Part shown: positions 17,977-26,362 of the stretch, piece after piece | Layout of the letters: every line of letters begins with the position of its first letter | Position numbering within the stretch: the first letter of the stretch is position 1 | Assembly (NCBI RefSeq): GCF_014873875.1 | Contig: NZ_JADBEM010000001.1 | Span: 1,922,001-1,986,000 of the forward strand | DNA from: Actinopolymorpha pittospori | Lineage (GTDB): Bacteria > Actinomycetota > Actinomycetes > Propionibacteriales > Actinopolymorphaceae | Direction of reading: 5' to 3' | Length of the DNA stretch: 64,000 nucleotides | Notes under the pieces: model-generated | What the model was told of the DNA's origin: nothing | What the model saw: the letters and a program-made list of their open reading frames with translations, nothing else | Databases searched by the model: none | Position numbers and translations under genes: made by a program

Positions 17977-19034
17977 GGCTCGCGATGCTCGGCTACTTCG
18001 GGTTCGGAAACGCGGGGGACGAGGCCATCCTCGCCGCGGAGCTCGCCGCGCTCCGGGCGGCGCTGGAGACCACCTCACCCGCCTCGACGCCCCCGGAGTT
18101 CGTCGCGATCTCCGGCGACCCCGCCCGAACCGAGTCGGCCCACCGCATCTCCGCGGTCTCGCGGACAGACTTCCGCGCCGTCGTACGCACCCTGCGCTCC
18201 TGCGACGCGCTCGTCGCCGGCGGCGGCAGCCTGCTGCAGGACGTCACCAGTGCCCGGCCGGTCGCGTTCTACGCCGGCACGATGCTGGTCGCCCGGGCGC
18301 TGCGCAAGCCGGTCTTCGTCTACGCGCAGGGGCTCGGACCGCTGCGCCGACGCGCCAACCGGATGCTTACCGGGCTCGCGCTGCGCTCGTCGCGGTACGT
18401 GTCGCTGCGCGACGAGGGTTCGACCGCCCTGGCTGCCCGGATGCGGGTGCGGGGTGTGGACCTCGTGGCCGACCCGGTGCTGGGCATCGACCTCTCCCTC
18501 GTACGCGCCCGGCCGGTGCCGTCCACGCCCCGCCTCGCGGTGGCGCTCCGCCCGTGGGCCGACTCGGCGACCTGGCTGCCGGTCGTTCGTGACGCGTTGC
18601 GCGAGCTCGCGGCCGACGTCGAGGTCGTCCTCGTGCCCTTTCACGCCGGCCAGGACGTCGACCTCGCCCGCGACCTCGCCGTCGACCTGGGCGCCGAGGT
18701 GGTCGACCCGGCGAAGGGCCACCGAGCGGTGCTGAACGCCGTGGTCGGAGCGAGCGCGGTCCTGGGCATGCGGCTGCACGCCCTCATCACCGCGGCCGCG
18801 GCGGACCGGCCATTCGTCGCACTGTCGTACGACCCGAAGGTGACGGCGTTCGCGGAGCAGGTGGGACAGCCGGTCGCGGCCACTCTGCCCGGCCCGATCG
18901 ACCGCGACGCCCTCGTGGCGGGGGTACGGAAGGCGCTCGAGGGTGCGGACGAGACCTACCTCCAGCGACTGGCCGCACTACGGGTGAGCGCCGCGCGTCC
19001 CGCCACCGAGATCGCCCGCCTCCTCACCGTTTGA
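17973..19034 (+). CDS. csaB: polysaccharide pyruvyl transferase CsaB
   Basis: An enzyme of 353 aa with the CsaB-type GT-B-like fold. Signatures are the N-terminal GYFGFGNAGDEAILAA, GGGSLLQDVTSARPVAFYAG, FVYAQGLGPL, SLRDEGS and the C-terminal MRLHALITAAAADRPFVALSYDPKV. CsaB adds ketal pyruvate from phosphoenolpyruvate to secondary wall polymers; in bacilli this pyruvylation anchors SLH-domain S-layer proteins. A strong GGAGGAGGT sits just ahead of the ATG, inside the end of the DUF5693 gene. Lack of any SLH-domain gene here leaves open what the modified polymer anchors. Confidence 0.92.
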   Translation: MRLAMLGYFGFGNAGDEAILAAELAALRAALETTSPASTPPEFVAISGDPARTESAHRISAVSRTDFRAVVRTLRSCDALVAGGGSLLQDVTSARPVAFYAGTMLVARALRKPVFVYAQGLGPLRRRANRMLTGLALRSSRYVSLRDEGSTALAARMRVRGVDLVADPVLGIDLSLVRARPVPSTPRLAVALRPWADSATWLPVVRDALRELAADVEVVLVPFHAGQDVDLARDLAVDLGAEVVDPAKGHRAVLNAVVGASAVLGMRLHALITAAAADRPFVALSYDPKVTAFAEQVGQPVAATLPGPIDRDALVAGVRKALEGADETYLQRLAALRVSAARPATEIARLLTV

Positions 19035-19206
19035 GGTCCGAGTTCGGGCTCGACGGTCCGTCGATTGACCGCGTGGACTGCCCGGCTGTTGCCTTCCAGC
19101 ACTGGCGAGGTGGTCATCCACAGGGCGAGTCAGGCGAGGCGGGGGCGGCAGCACGCTTAGCCCTAGCATGGGCACCCATCGTGATCTTGCCTTTTTGGGG
19201 GGAACT

Positions 19207-20622
19207 GTGGGGACTGCCCGGCACCGTTTGAGTGCGGTGGTTGTGGTGACCGCTCTGCTTCTCGCGGGTTGTAGTGGTGTGAGCGTGAGTTACACGGGCG
19301 AGAAGATTCAGGCGCCCGAGACGGTGCTCTCGACCGTCGAGCGGCAGTGGCGAACTCAGGTGGCCGACGGTTCCGCGACCTTGCACAAGGAGGCGCGGTG
19401 CTATTTCTCCGGGCCTGAAGAGGCGAAGGATGTCGACGCGTTGGCCTACTGCGGTCCGCTACGCCACTACATTGACCCCAACCCGTCAGCGACCGACGCG
19501 AACTCCCGACCGGGCGACGGTATTTGGGACACCTACGTACTCAAGACCAAGAGCACCGGCGACGGGCTGACGTTCACCGAACCGCGGATCAAGTCCCGAG
19601 GCACCAACCTTCCGGCCGGGATCCGAATCTTTCGTATTGACGAGAAGGAGCCGCCCAAGGGTGGCGCGGACCTTGTCCCACCGCCACCTCCGGCCGCACG
19701 CCCCGGCCTGATCGCGACGCCCGATGAGGTCGAGATCAAGGGTGCGAAGAAGCCCTCGGACGGATATGTCGTCACACCCATCGAGCAGATCAGCGTGGAC
19801 CAGGCCGGGACGGTGTCGCAGGTCGTGACCGACGAGGGAACCCGGTCTCCCGCCAAGGGTGAGCAGTTCCGCGTTCTCGTCCTGAGCTTCTCTCCCGGCC
19901 CGTTCGCCGACGACTACGAAGGGACTTACAACGACTCTGACCTCGTCGATCCCACCGTCAGTTACTCGGTCAAGGTGGGCAGCGACCGCCAACCGCTCGA
20001 CTGGGGACTGGGGCATCGCCCCAAGAACCTCGTGGTGTCCGCGCACACCGGGGTCGAGCCCGAACTCGTCGCGACCGTGTTGGGGAAGGACCAGAGCCTG
20101 TCCGTGACCTCCGGTAGCCGCACCAGCGAGGTGGCGACCGCCTTCTACGCGAGCAGTTCGGAAGCGGTACTCAACCGTGCCTATCCCAAAGACACCTATC
20201 AACAGGGTGACTTCCGCTTCTCCTACTCCGCGCTGTTCACCAGTGCCACGCTCTCACCGTTCGACCCGAAGCGCGGCTGGGCGCCGGATGGAAAGTCGTG
20301 GCTGAGCCTGGGAATGGACCAGGAGACTGGCACCGGGAATGTGTCCTATGACGTCCGGTTCGACAACAAGAACAGCATCGGCGTGACCGATCAGAATGGA
20401 AACAAGTCGACGGACGTCAGGACGTCCGACTCGCACTCGCTCCTCTACAACGCGGCCATCGGGAGTCCGCTGATAGAAGTTGATTCAACCTCGCTGAAGT
20501 ACACGGTTCGCTTCCAGCCAACTTTCCACTTCGCACTCACCCCACCCGCGATCGTGTTCACTCCCGTATCCGGGTCTGGCTCGACCAAACCGCTGACGTT
20601 CACGGTCGAGTTCTCGCGCTGA
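19207..20622 (+). CDS. lipoprotein of unknown function preceding the type IV secretion-like locus
   Basis: A lipoprotein of 471 aa with signal peptide and lipobox LLLAGC (Cys22). I chose GTG at 19207, which follows a run of G residues acting as ribosome-binding site; ATG at 19168 would give a 13-aa extension. The mature protein is beta-rich, with the last quarter containing many Ser/Thr/Asn-rich strands (VSYDVRFDNKN, LKYTVRFQPTFHF). It has more AT-rich codons than flanking genes, suggesting a different history. I do not recognise a family. Its place and orientation just before block A suggest a surface component of that system, but this is inference. Confidence 0.7.
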   Translation: MGTARHRLSAVVVVTALLLAGCSGVSVSYTGEKIQAPETVLSTVERQWRTQVADGSATLHKEARCYFSGPEEAKDVDALAYCGPLRHYIDPNPSATDANSRPGDGIWDTYVLKTKSTGDGLTFTEPRIKSRGTNLPAGIRIFRIDEKEPPKGGADLVPPPPPAARPGLIATPDEVEIKGAKKPSDGYVVTPIEQISVDQAGTVSQVVTDEGTRSPAKGEQFRVLVLSFSPGPFADDYEGTYNDSDLVDPTVSYSVKVGSDRQPLDWGLGHRPKNLVVSAHTGVEPELVATVLGKDQSLSVTSGSRTSEVATAFYASSSEAVLNRAYPKDTYQQGDFRFSYSALFTSATLSPFDPKRGWAPDGKSWLSLGMDQETGTGNVSYDVRFDNKNSIGVTDQNGNKSTDVRTSDSHSLLYNAAIGSPLIEVDSTSLKYTVRFQPTFHFALTPPAIVFTPVSGSGSTKPLTFTVEFSR

Positions 20623-20922
20623 CATCGATGTCTCCGGGGAACCCGCCCGCGATGATGAGTGGCCTCGTCGGTGGTGCCTCCCGGCTGTGGGGGTGGGTGT
20701 GCTGGCACCGGCCCCGCAGGGATCGACCGACTTCAGACTCCGTTTAAGTCCGTTCTGTAACCTTCGCCCGTCAGTCGGTCCGGAGGGCAACGAGGCCCGT
20801 TGGGCGGGTGACTGACGCTCGCTCCACCTGGGGATCCAGATCCGAGGGGTCCTGAGAGGCGCATAGGGGGCGTTCACGCTTATCGTGACTACAACGGGCA
20901 AGCAGCCGAGAACAGTAGGGTC
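20623..20922. other. 300-bp intergenic region ahead of block A
   Basis: No convincing gene lies between the lipoprotein and the TcpC-like gene. The region is moderately less GC-rich than its surroundings. Its last 46 bases (20877-20922) are the upstream part of the leader that is duplicated at 32366. I could not place a convincing -10/-35 pair. Confidence 0.5.
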
Positions 20923-20928
20923 ATGACA
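20877..20928 (+). promoter_or_regulatory. duplicated leader, copy A
   Basis: Two 20-base blocks, 20877-20896 (CGCTTATCGTGACTACAACG) and 20909-20928 (AGAACAGTAGGGTCATGACA), are identical to blocks at 32366-32385 and 32397-32416. The spacer is 12 nt here and 11 nt there. The second block includes the ATG start of the downstream gene in both copies, and similarity continues into the first codons (MTxPxEP). TAGGGT resembles an actinobacterial -10 box but sits only one base before the ATG. TATCGT in the first block is the alternative -10. Confidence 0.65.
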
Positions 20929-22380
20929 GAGCCAGACGAACCCACCACACCGCTGTCCCGGATGCGTTTCTCCTGGCAGCGAGATCAAGACCAGCCGGAC
21001 GCGCCGGCGAGCGAGCGAGCGCCGGCGGCACAGGCGGACGACGTTGCGCTGCCCTGGGACGACGAGTCCGAGACCACAGAGGCGACACCGGCGCGCAAAG
21101 GGTTGGAGCGCCCCGCGCCTCCGAGTGTGCCGGACGCACGCCGGACAGACCCCGACGCCTGGGCTCGTGAGGATCTCGGTGAGCTGAACGACAGCCCGAC
21201 TGCTCGAAACGGTCGCGAGCGCCCCGCCAACAAACAACGACGGTCAGGCCGGAGTAGCCCCAAGGGTGCGCCCGCCGCCGAACGCCGACCAGCCGGGGAA
21301 CAGCCACGGGCGGCCCGTCAGCAGGCGTCCGCGGCAACGGCGACCGCACTCCGTCCCTCCGCGAAGGGTGACTTCGACGTCCCCATGGCGGGTCGCCGGT
21401 TCTCCGGGGGGCGAGGAGCGCACGCGACGCTGAAGGTCGGGCTCATCCTCACGGCCTGCCTGGTGGCCGTCGGCGTCGTCGGTTACATGGCGTTCGCGTT
21501 GGGCCTCTCCGCTGGGCGGGACAACAACTACCAACTCAGCAAGGCTGACATCGCGCGCTACCGGCTGACGACCTTCCCGCTCGACCAGGCCGGCAGGTTC
21601 GCCGCGGACTACGCACGCATCTGCCTCACTCACGACGCAACGCCCGGGGCCGGCGATCAGCGCGAGGCGCAGTTGTCGCGCTACGTGTCGGCCGGGACCG
21701 ACAGCCGATGCGGGTGGAACGGCCAAGGGTCCCAGACCGTCCTCGACGCGAGTTGGACCGGTGAGTCGGAGCCGATCGACGTTCCCGGCTACACGGGCAA
21801 GTCCAGGATGATGACCGTCCGCGTGCTGACGAGTACCGGCAGCAGAATCGTGGCGGTCCCGGTCTACGTGGCGGACCTCGCCTCCGGGAACGGCATGCGC
21901 GTCATCGGCGACGTGGGAGAGATGCCGCAGCCCACGCTCGCAACGGTGCCGGAAGCGCAGCCTCCGGCCGCGGTCGACGCTCGACTAGGTGAGGCGCTGA
22001 CGCAAGGCGAGTTCTTCCAACAGTTCTTCGCCGCGTGGGGGCAGTCCAACGGTGCGGCACTCCAACGCTTCGTGACGCCCGACGCCAGCAGCCGAACGAC
22101 CGGCGGACTCGGCGGCTCGGTCTCGACGCCGACGATCCAACAAGTCGAGGTCTTCCTGCCGAAGGGCGTCGACCCGTCCACTCCATACAACTGGAAGACC
22201 GGCATGGTCACCCAGGCGTGGGTCTGGGTCTCCTGGCAGACACCTGGTGTTGGGTCCAAGGCCACCGAGGTACGCGCGTACCGACTCCAGCTGGTCAAGA
22301 CGACAGAGGGCACGAGCCCCAGCCAGGAGTGGGCCGTGAGAGACATCCGGGGCGGCGTCCCCGACATCCAGGGAGGATGA
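20923..22380 (+). CDS. TcpC/VirB8-like conjugation-type membrane protein
   Basis: A protein of 485 aa. Residues 1-165 are hydrophilic, charged and probably disordered. One membrane helix follows (LILTACLVAVGVVGYMAFALGL, about 170-192), then an extracytoplasmic part with two similar alpha+beta units. The second unit starts near LTQGEFFQQFFAAWGQSNGAALQRFVTPDAS. Single-pass topology with tandem NTF2-like domains is the layout of TcpC, the VirB8-like core subunit of Gram-positive conjugation systems. It heads block A, followed by pilin, TcpE-like and VirB4-like genes. The first residues MTEPDEPTTPL resemble the start of the small protein at 32411. Assignment rests on topology and context rather than on a strong signature. 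Confidence 0.65.
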   Translation: MTEPDEPTTPLSRMRFSWQRDQDQPDAPASERAPAAQADDVALPWDDESETTEATPARKGLERPAPPSVPDARRTDPDAWAREDLGELNDSPTARNGRERPANKQRRSGRSSPKGAPAAERRPAGEQPRAARQQASAATATALRPSAKGDFDVPMAGRRFSGGRGAHATLKVGLILTACLVAVGVVGYMAFALGLSAGRDNNYQLSKADIARYRLTTFPLDQAGRFAADYARICLTHDATPGAGDQREAQLSRYVSAGTDSRCGWNGQGSQTVLDASWTGESEPIDVPGYTGKSRMMTVRVLTSTGSRIVAVPVYVADLASGNGMRVIGDVGEMPQPTLATVPEAQPPAAVDARLGEALTQGEFFQQFFAAWGQSNGAALQRFVTPDASSRTTGGLGGSVSTPTIQQVEVFLPKGVDPSTPYNWKTGMVTQAWVWVSWQTPGVGSKATEVRAYRLQLVKTTEGTSPSQEWAVRDIRGGVPDIQGG

Positions 22381-22467
22381 CGTGCGTTCTTCCAGCCAAG
22401 GCGACGCGAGTTCACTACAGTGCACGCGCCGCGTAGTTTCACGAGAAACAAAGGGAGGTGAGCCGAG

Positions 22468-22746
22468 ATGACTGGGACTGAGATCCTGGTATCGGGGGGC
22501 TCTCAGCTCGATGCACTCTTCCGTCGGATCGAGGGTCTGCTCGGAGGAGTCGCGATTGGCGCTCTGACCGTGGCCATCATCATCATCGGGTTCAAGATCA
22601 TGTTCGCGATCCGGAGGGGCGACAACTTCCGGGAAGCGATCCAGAACATGGGCATCGTGGCCTTCGCCGCGCTCCTGATCGGCGGCGCGTCCGGGATCGC
22701 GGCGCTTCTCAACGCGATCGGAGTCCAGATCGGCGGACGACAGTAG
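22468..22746 (+). CDS. VirB2/TrbC-like small membrane protein (pilin candidate)
   Basis: A protein of 92 aa with two hydrophobic helices (GVAIGALTVAIIIIGFKIMFAI, about 27-48, and MGIVAFAALLIGGASGIAALLNAIGV, about 61-86) joined by a short charged loop. Size, two-helix layout and position just before the TcpE-like and VirB4-like genes match VirB2/TrbC/PrgF-type subunits that form the pilus or inner-membrane channel. A strong GGGAGGTGA lies ahead of the ATG. The 87-base gap after the TcpC-like gene shows nothing else. Without a cleavable leader it could be a channel subunit rather than a pilin. Confidence 0.6.
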   Translation: MTGTEILVSGGSQLDALFRRIEGLLGGVAIGALTVAIIIIGFKIMFAIRRGDNFREAIQNMGIVAFAALLIGGASGIAALLNAIGVQIGGRQ

Positions 22747-22809
22747 GACACGAGCTTGCGCGCGGAGCGCAGCTGAGAGAGCTTTGACCGTGCCGGAAGG
22801 GGGTGACGG

Positions 22810-23346
22810 ATGGCAGATCAGCAGGGGCAGTACATCGCCTATGACCACACAGACCTCGAGCGTCGACGCAAGAAGCTGTGGAACCTCGCCGAAGGGGTGC
22901 CGCTGACGGTCCTCGGCGGTATCGACCTGCGTGCTCTCGTGATGGCCGCGGTGTCCTTCCTCGGTCTCCTCGGCCTGGCCATGCTCCTGTCGCCGGTGCT
23001 TCCGGCCATCTCGCTCAACCTCTGGACGATCCTCGTCTGCCTCTCCGTCTCGGTCGGGCTCTACGTGCTGTGGCCACGGCGCTGGCGCAACGGCCTGACC
23101 ACCGAACAGAACATCCTCGTCGCGGCCGACTACCTCTTCCTCCAACCACGTCGCATCCACGGCCTGGCGGAGGACGTCGAACCAGAGGTCGTGCACTGGC
23201 GAGTCATCCTGTGGAAGCCGCTGCATCCTCGGTGGCATGACGCGCTGGCGGAAGCCCGGTCCCGGCGTTCCGACCGGCTGCTCCGACCCTGTCCTGACGA
23301 CACGTTCCCCGAGCGCGCGACCTCGGCGCCCGAGTGGGGGTCCTGA
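22810..23346 (+). CDS. TcpE/PrgI-like membrane protein (VirB3 analogue)
   Basis: A protein of 178 aa with a charged N terminus (YDHTDLERRRKKLWNLAEG) and two adjacent membrane helices (about 38-88, including LVMAAVSFLGLLGLAMLL and LWTILVCLSVSVGLYVLW). A cytoplasmic domain containing LTTEQNILVAADYLFLQPRRIHGL follows. This two-helix layout right before a VirB4 gene is that of TcpE/PrgI, the Gram-positive VirB3 analogue that anchors the ATPase to the membrane. The ATG at 22810 follows GGAAGGGGGTGACGG. The stop lies two bases before the ATPase gene start. Confidence 0.65.
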   Translation: MADQQGQYIAYDHTDLERRRKKLWNLAEGVPLTVLGGIDLRALVMAAVSFLGLLGLAMLLSPVLPAISLNLWTILVCLSVSVGLYVLWPRRWRNGLTTEQNILVAADYLFLQPRRIHGLAEDVEPEVVHWRVILWKPLHPRWHDALAEARSRRSDRLLRPCPDDTFPERATSAPEWGS

Positions 23347-23348
23347 CC

Positions 23349-26318
23349 ATGAACCCGTTCTACCTCCTGCCGATCCTCGCCCTCGTGGTCGTCGGCATCG
23401 GCGCCGTCGCGATCTTCGTCTTCAACCTCGGCGGTGGCGACGACAAGACAGGCCGGGAGAAGAAGGCCAAGGAGCCGAGAACGGAGCGCGAGCGGCTTCC
23501 CTACCGCTACGGCGACGACATCATCTTCATCTGGGGAAAGTCGGTCTGGACCGGCTTCTTCGTCACCACGACCACCGACGAGCACATCTCGAGCGACGAG
23601 CTCATCCCCGAGGCGCTCAAGCTGCCGAACCTCATGCACCAGATCGCCCGGGAGTTCCACCGGCCGCAGTTCCAGCTGATGCTGGTGCCGCGCCGCCCGG
23701 ACCTGTCCGGCTGGTCGCTCGACCTGGTCGGACGCTCCTGGCGCCCCACCGACAACTACCGCAAGCTCATCCGGCGTGAAGCCGACCGGGCCACCTCACA
23801 GGACCGCCTCGGCGCGCAGTACGACGTCGTGTTCCTGATGCGCGTCGGTCAGCTCGCGGACGGGCGGGGAGGCGGCTCCGCCGTCGTCTCCGCGATCGCC
23901 GACCAGGCGACCGGCGTCCACGACGAGTACTTCGACCCCTCCGTGGTCGCCGAGTGGCACGAACGCGCGGACGAGGTGTACGCCGTGGCGGTCGACTCCG
24001 GCGTCGGCACCCAGCCGCTGATGCGTCGCGACCTCGTCCGCATCATCCGCACCTGCCTCTTCGGGCACCTGCCGATCCCCGACGAGGGCGCCGTCGACCG
24101 CCGGCCGTGGGGCGCGCACGAGTTCGAACTCGCCGCCGACTTCCGCGCACCCAACCACAAGAGCCGGCTCGAGGTCAGCGTCATCGACGACGACACCGGC
24201 GAGGACCAGAAGACCTACCTCACCACCCTGGTCGCGACGGGCTGGCCGGACGCCATCCGGTTCGCGAAGACCCGCGCGTGGGGCAGGATCCTGAAGCGAC
24301 TCGACTTCCCCGTCGTGGTGTCCTGGCGCGGCATACTCCTCCCGCCGGAGGAGTTCCGCGACCGCGGCAAGAAGATCCGCGACAACCTCGAGGACGAGGC
24401 GCGTGACATGGACCGCGCCAGCGCCCGCATCGACTCCCTGCTCGTGGAACAGGTCGAACGCGCCAACCACCTCGTCGACGAGCAGGACAGCCGCCCCTTC
24501 CCGGGCATGGAGTCCCAGCTCCTGCTGACCATCTCCGCGCCGACCACCGAAGAACTGGAGAACCGCCGCAAGCGCATCGAACGACTCTTCGCCAAGACCC
24601 TGGACGCGACGGTCCTGCGGCCGAAGCGGCTGCAGTACCGCCTGCTCTACAACGTCCTGCCCGGCGACGGCGACCGCTCGCCCATCGGCCGCATCGCGCC
24701 GTTCCGCCGACTGCAGGAGCTCGACCAACTCGGCGTCGCGCTGCTGACCACCGCCACCCAGGTCGGCGACCGCGCGGTCGTCGGCCGTGACGGCATCGCC
24801 AAAGGCTGGGAGGGCATGCTGGTCGGGCGGACCCGCGACGGCCACAACCCCGTCCACTACTCCGCCCACTCCGCGATCGCCCGGGAGAACGGCGCCGGCG
24901 TCGTCCTCGTCGGAGCCTCCGGTGGCGGTAAGACCACGCTCGCGCTGAAGGTCTTCCACTACGAGTCCGAGGCCGGTGTCCGCTGCGTCTTCATCGACCC
25001 GAAGATCGACGCGGCCCGGATGGCGTACTTCCTGGCGTTCGGCTCCCAGGTCCTCGATTCGGAGTTCATGCGGCACGCCGGCGAGGGCTGCCTGGGCGAG
25101 CCCGGTTGCCCCTTCCAGCCCGTCAACGAGGCGTACTGGCGGGAGACCGAGATCATCGACCCCCTCCGCGGCCGCGCCGGCAACCTCGACCCCCTGCTGA
25201 CCGCCGCGACGGTCACCGAGGGACGGATGCACGCGCAGGCGATGCTGGAGATCTTCCTGGGCGACGTCGCCTGGAGCCGGATCAGCGGGTACGTCGTCGA
25301 GGCGTTCTCGCGGATGGTCAACGAGTACGACCGGGAGGTGGCGGCGTTCCGCTCGTCGCACCCGAACGCGACCCGGGAGGACATCGAGCGCAACGTCACG
25401 CGGCCGACCACCTGGAACGTCCTGCAGTTGGTCGTCGAGGAGTTCGACCGGGTGAAGGACGCGGGCGTCGCCGACACCGAGGTCCGCGACCTGCGCTTCG
25501 CCGCCGCGGTCCTGGAGGACCTGCGCAAGAACCCCTACGCGCGGGTCGCGTTCGCCCGGGAGGCCACCGCCGCCGTCGACGACGCGGGCAAGCGCCGGAC
25601 CATCATCACCCTGCGCGGCCTGCCTCGCGCCCACGGCAACAGCTCCTCCGCCAACATCGCCCGCGGCATCATCTACCTCGTCACCCGGCTCGGCTTCCAG
25701 ATGCTGGAGGAGACCACCGAACGCGACCCGGTCAAGGGTTGGCGACCGCAGCTGCTCTTCGTCGACGAGGCCTACAGCGTCGCGAGCACCGGCGAGGGAC
25801 GCGACCTGATCAGCTTCGTCCTCAAGCAGGGCCGCGCGTTCAACATCGGGATCGTGCTCATCACCCAGCAGGCCGGCGACCTCGCCCGGATCGAGTCCGA
25901 GGACGTCGACGCGAAGGCCGCCGGCACCAACCAGATCCACACGGTGTACGCGTTCCGGCACCACTCCGACGCCGACGCCGCGCAGACCCTCCCACTGCTC
26001 AACCGGTCCCCGGCCGAACGATCCATGATCGAGACCCTCAAGTCGCTGCGGGACGGCGAGTGCGTGATGCGGGACGTCGACGCGGAGTTGGCGAGTGTGG
26101 AGGTCGACCGGGCCTTCTTCGAGTTCGCCGCCGCCATCCAGAGCAACCCGGCTCTGGAGGCGCGGTTCAAGTCGATCGACCCGTCGCCCGACGTGGACGA
26201 CTGGCGGACCGTGGAGGAGGCCTCGACCCTGGTCGAAGAGGTCATGACCGCCGCCACTGCCGCGACCACGACCCCCGAACCTGTCGACGACGACGCCTTC
26301 GCCCGCCCCATGGTCTGA
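23349..26318 (+). CDS. VirB4-like type IV secretion ATPase
   Basis: A protein of 989 aa. It opens with one membrane helix (FYLLPILALVVVGIGAVAIFVFNL). A long N-terminal domain follows with TIM-barrel-like features, then the C-terminal motor domain. Walker A is GASGGGKTTL (about residues 523-532), Walker B is LLFVDEAYS (about 802-810), and later LITQQAGDLARIES marks the conserved Gln segment of VirB4/TraC/HerA-type ATPases. ATG at 23349 was preferred over the GTG at 23334, which lies inside the preceding gene. The membrane anchor is unusual for classic VirB4 but occurs in actinobacterial forms. It would energise assembly or transport by the block A/B/C machine. It lacks a VirD4-like coupling partner in the window. 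Confidence 0.87.
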   Translation: MNPFYLLPILALVVVGIGAVAIFVFNLGGGDDKTGREKKAKEPRTERERLPYRYGDDIIFIWGKSVWTGFFVTTTTDEHISSDELIPEALKLPNLMHQIAREFHRPQFQLMLVPRRPDLSGWSLDLVGRSWRPTDNYRKLIRREADRATSQDRLGAQYDVVFLMRVGQLADGRGGGSAVVSAIADQATGVHDEYFDPSVVAEWHERADEVYAVAVDSGVGTQPLMRRDLVRIIRTCLFGHLPIPDEGAVDRRPWGAHEFELAADFRAPNHKSRLEVSVIDDDTGEDQKTYLTTLVATGWPDAIRFAKTRAWGRILKRLDFPVVVSWRGILLPPEEFRDRGKKIRDNLEDEARDMDRASARIDSLLVEQVERANHLVDEQDSRPFPGMESQLLLTISAPTTEELENRRKRIERLFAKTLDATVLRPKRLQYRLLYNVLPGDGDRSPIGRIAPFRRLQELDQLGVALLTTATQVGDRAVVGRDGIAKGWEGMLVGRTRDGHNPVHYSAHSAIARENGAGVVLVGASGGGKTTLALKVFHYESEAGVRCVFIDPKIDAARMAYFLAFGSQVLDSEFMRHAGEGCLGEPGCPFQPVNEAYWRETEIIDPLRGRAGNLDPLLTAATVTEGRMHAQAMLEIFLGDVAWSRISGYVVEAFSRMVNEYDREVAAFRSSHPNATREDIERNVTRPTTWNVLQLVVEEFDRVKDAGVADTEVRDLRFAAAVLEDLRKNPYARVAFAREATAAVDDAGKRRTIITLRGLPRAHGNSSSANIARGIIYLVTRLGFQMLEETTERDPVKGWRPQLLFVDEAYSVASTGEGRDLISFVLKQGRAFNIGIVLITQQAGDLARIESEDVDAKAAGTNQIHTVYAFRHHSDADAAQTLPLLNRSPAERSMIETLKSLRDGECVMRDVDAELASVEVDRAFFEFAAAIQSNPALEARFKSIDPSPDVDDWRTVEEASTLVEEVMTAATAATTTPEPVDDDAFARPMV

Positions 26319-26362
26319 GCGGTCCCCGCATCGCGCCTGGGTGGGTGGAGGGCACTCTCGGG

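Noticed and set aside
19035-19206. Possible attachment site or tRNA remnant before the T4SS-like locus
   Set aside because: I looked for a tRNA-like arm or direct repeat flanking 19-45 kb and saw none. No integrase gene is in the window, so no att site is claimed.
23796-25964. 722-codon frame antisense to the VirB4-like gene
   Set aside because: It follows from the GC bias of the real gene. It has repetitive Val/Asp/Glu/Gly content and no motif, while the sense frame carries Walker A and B.
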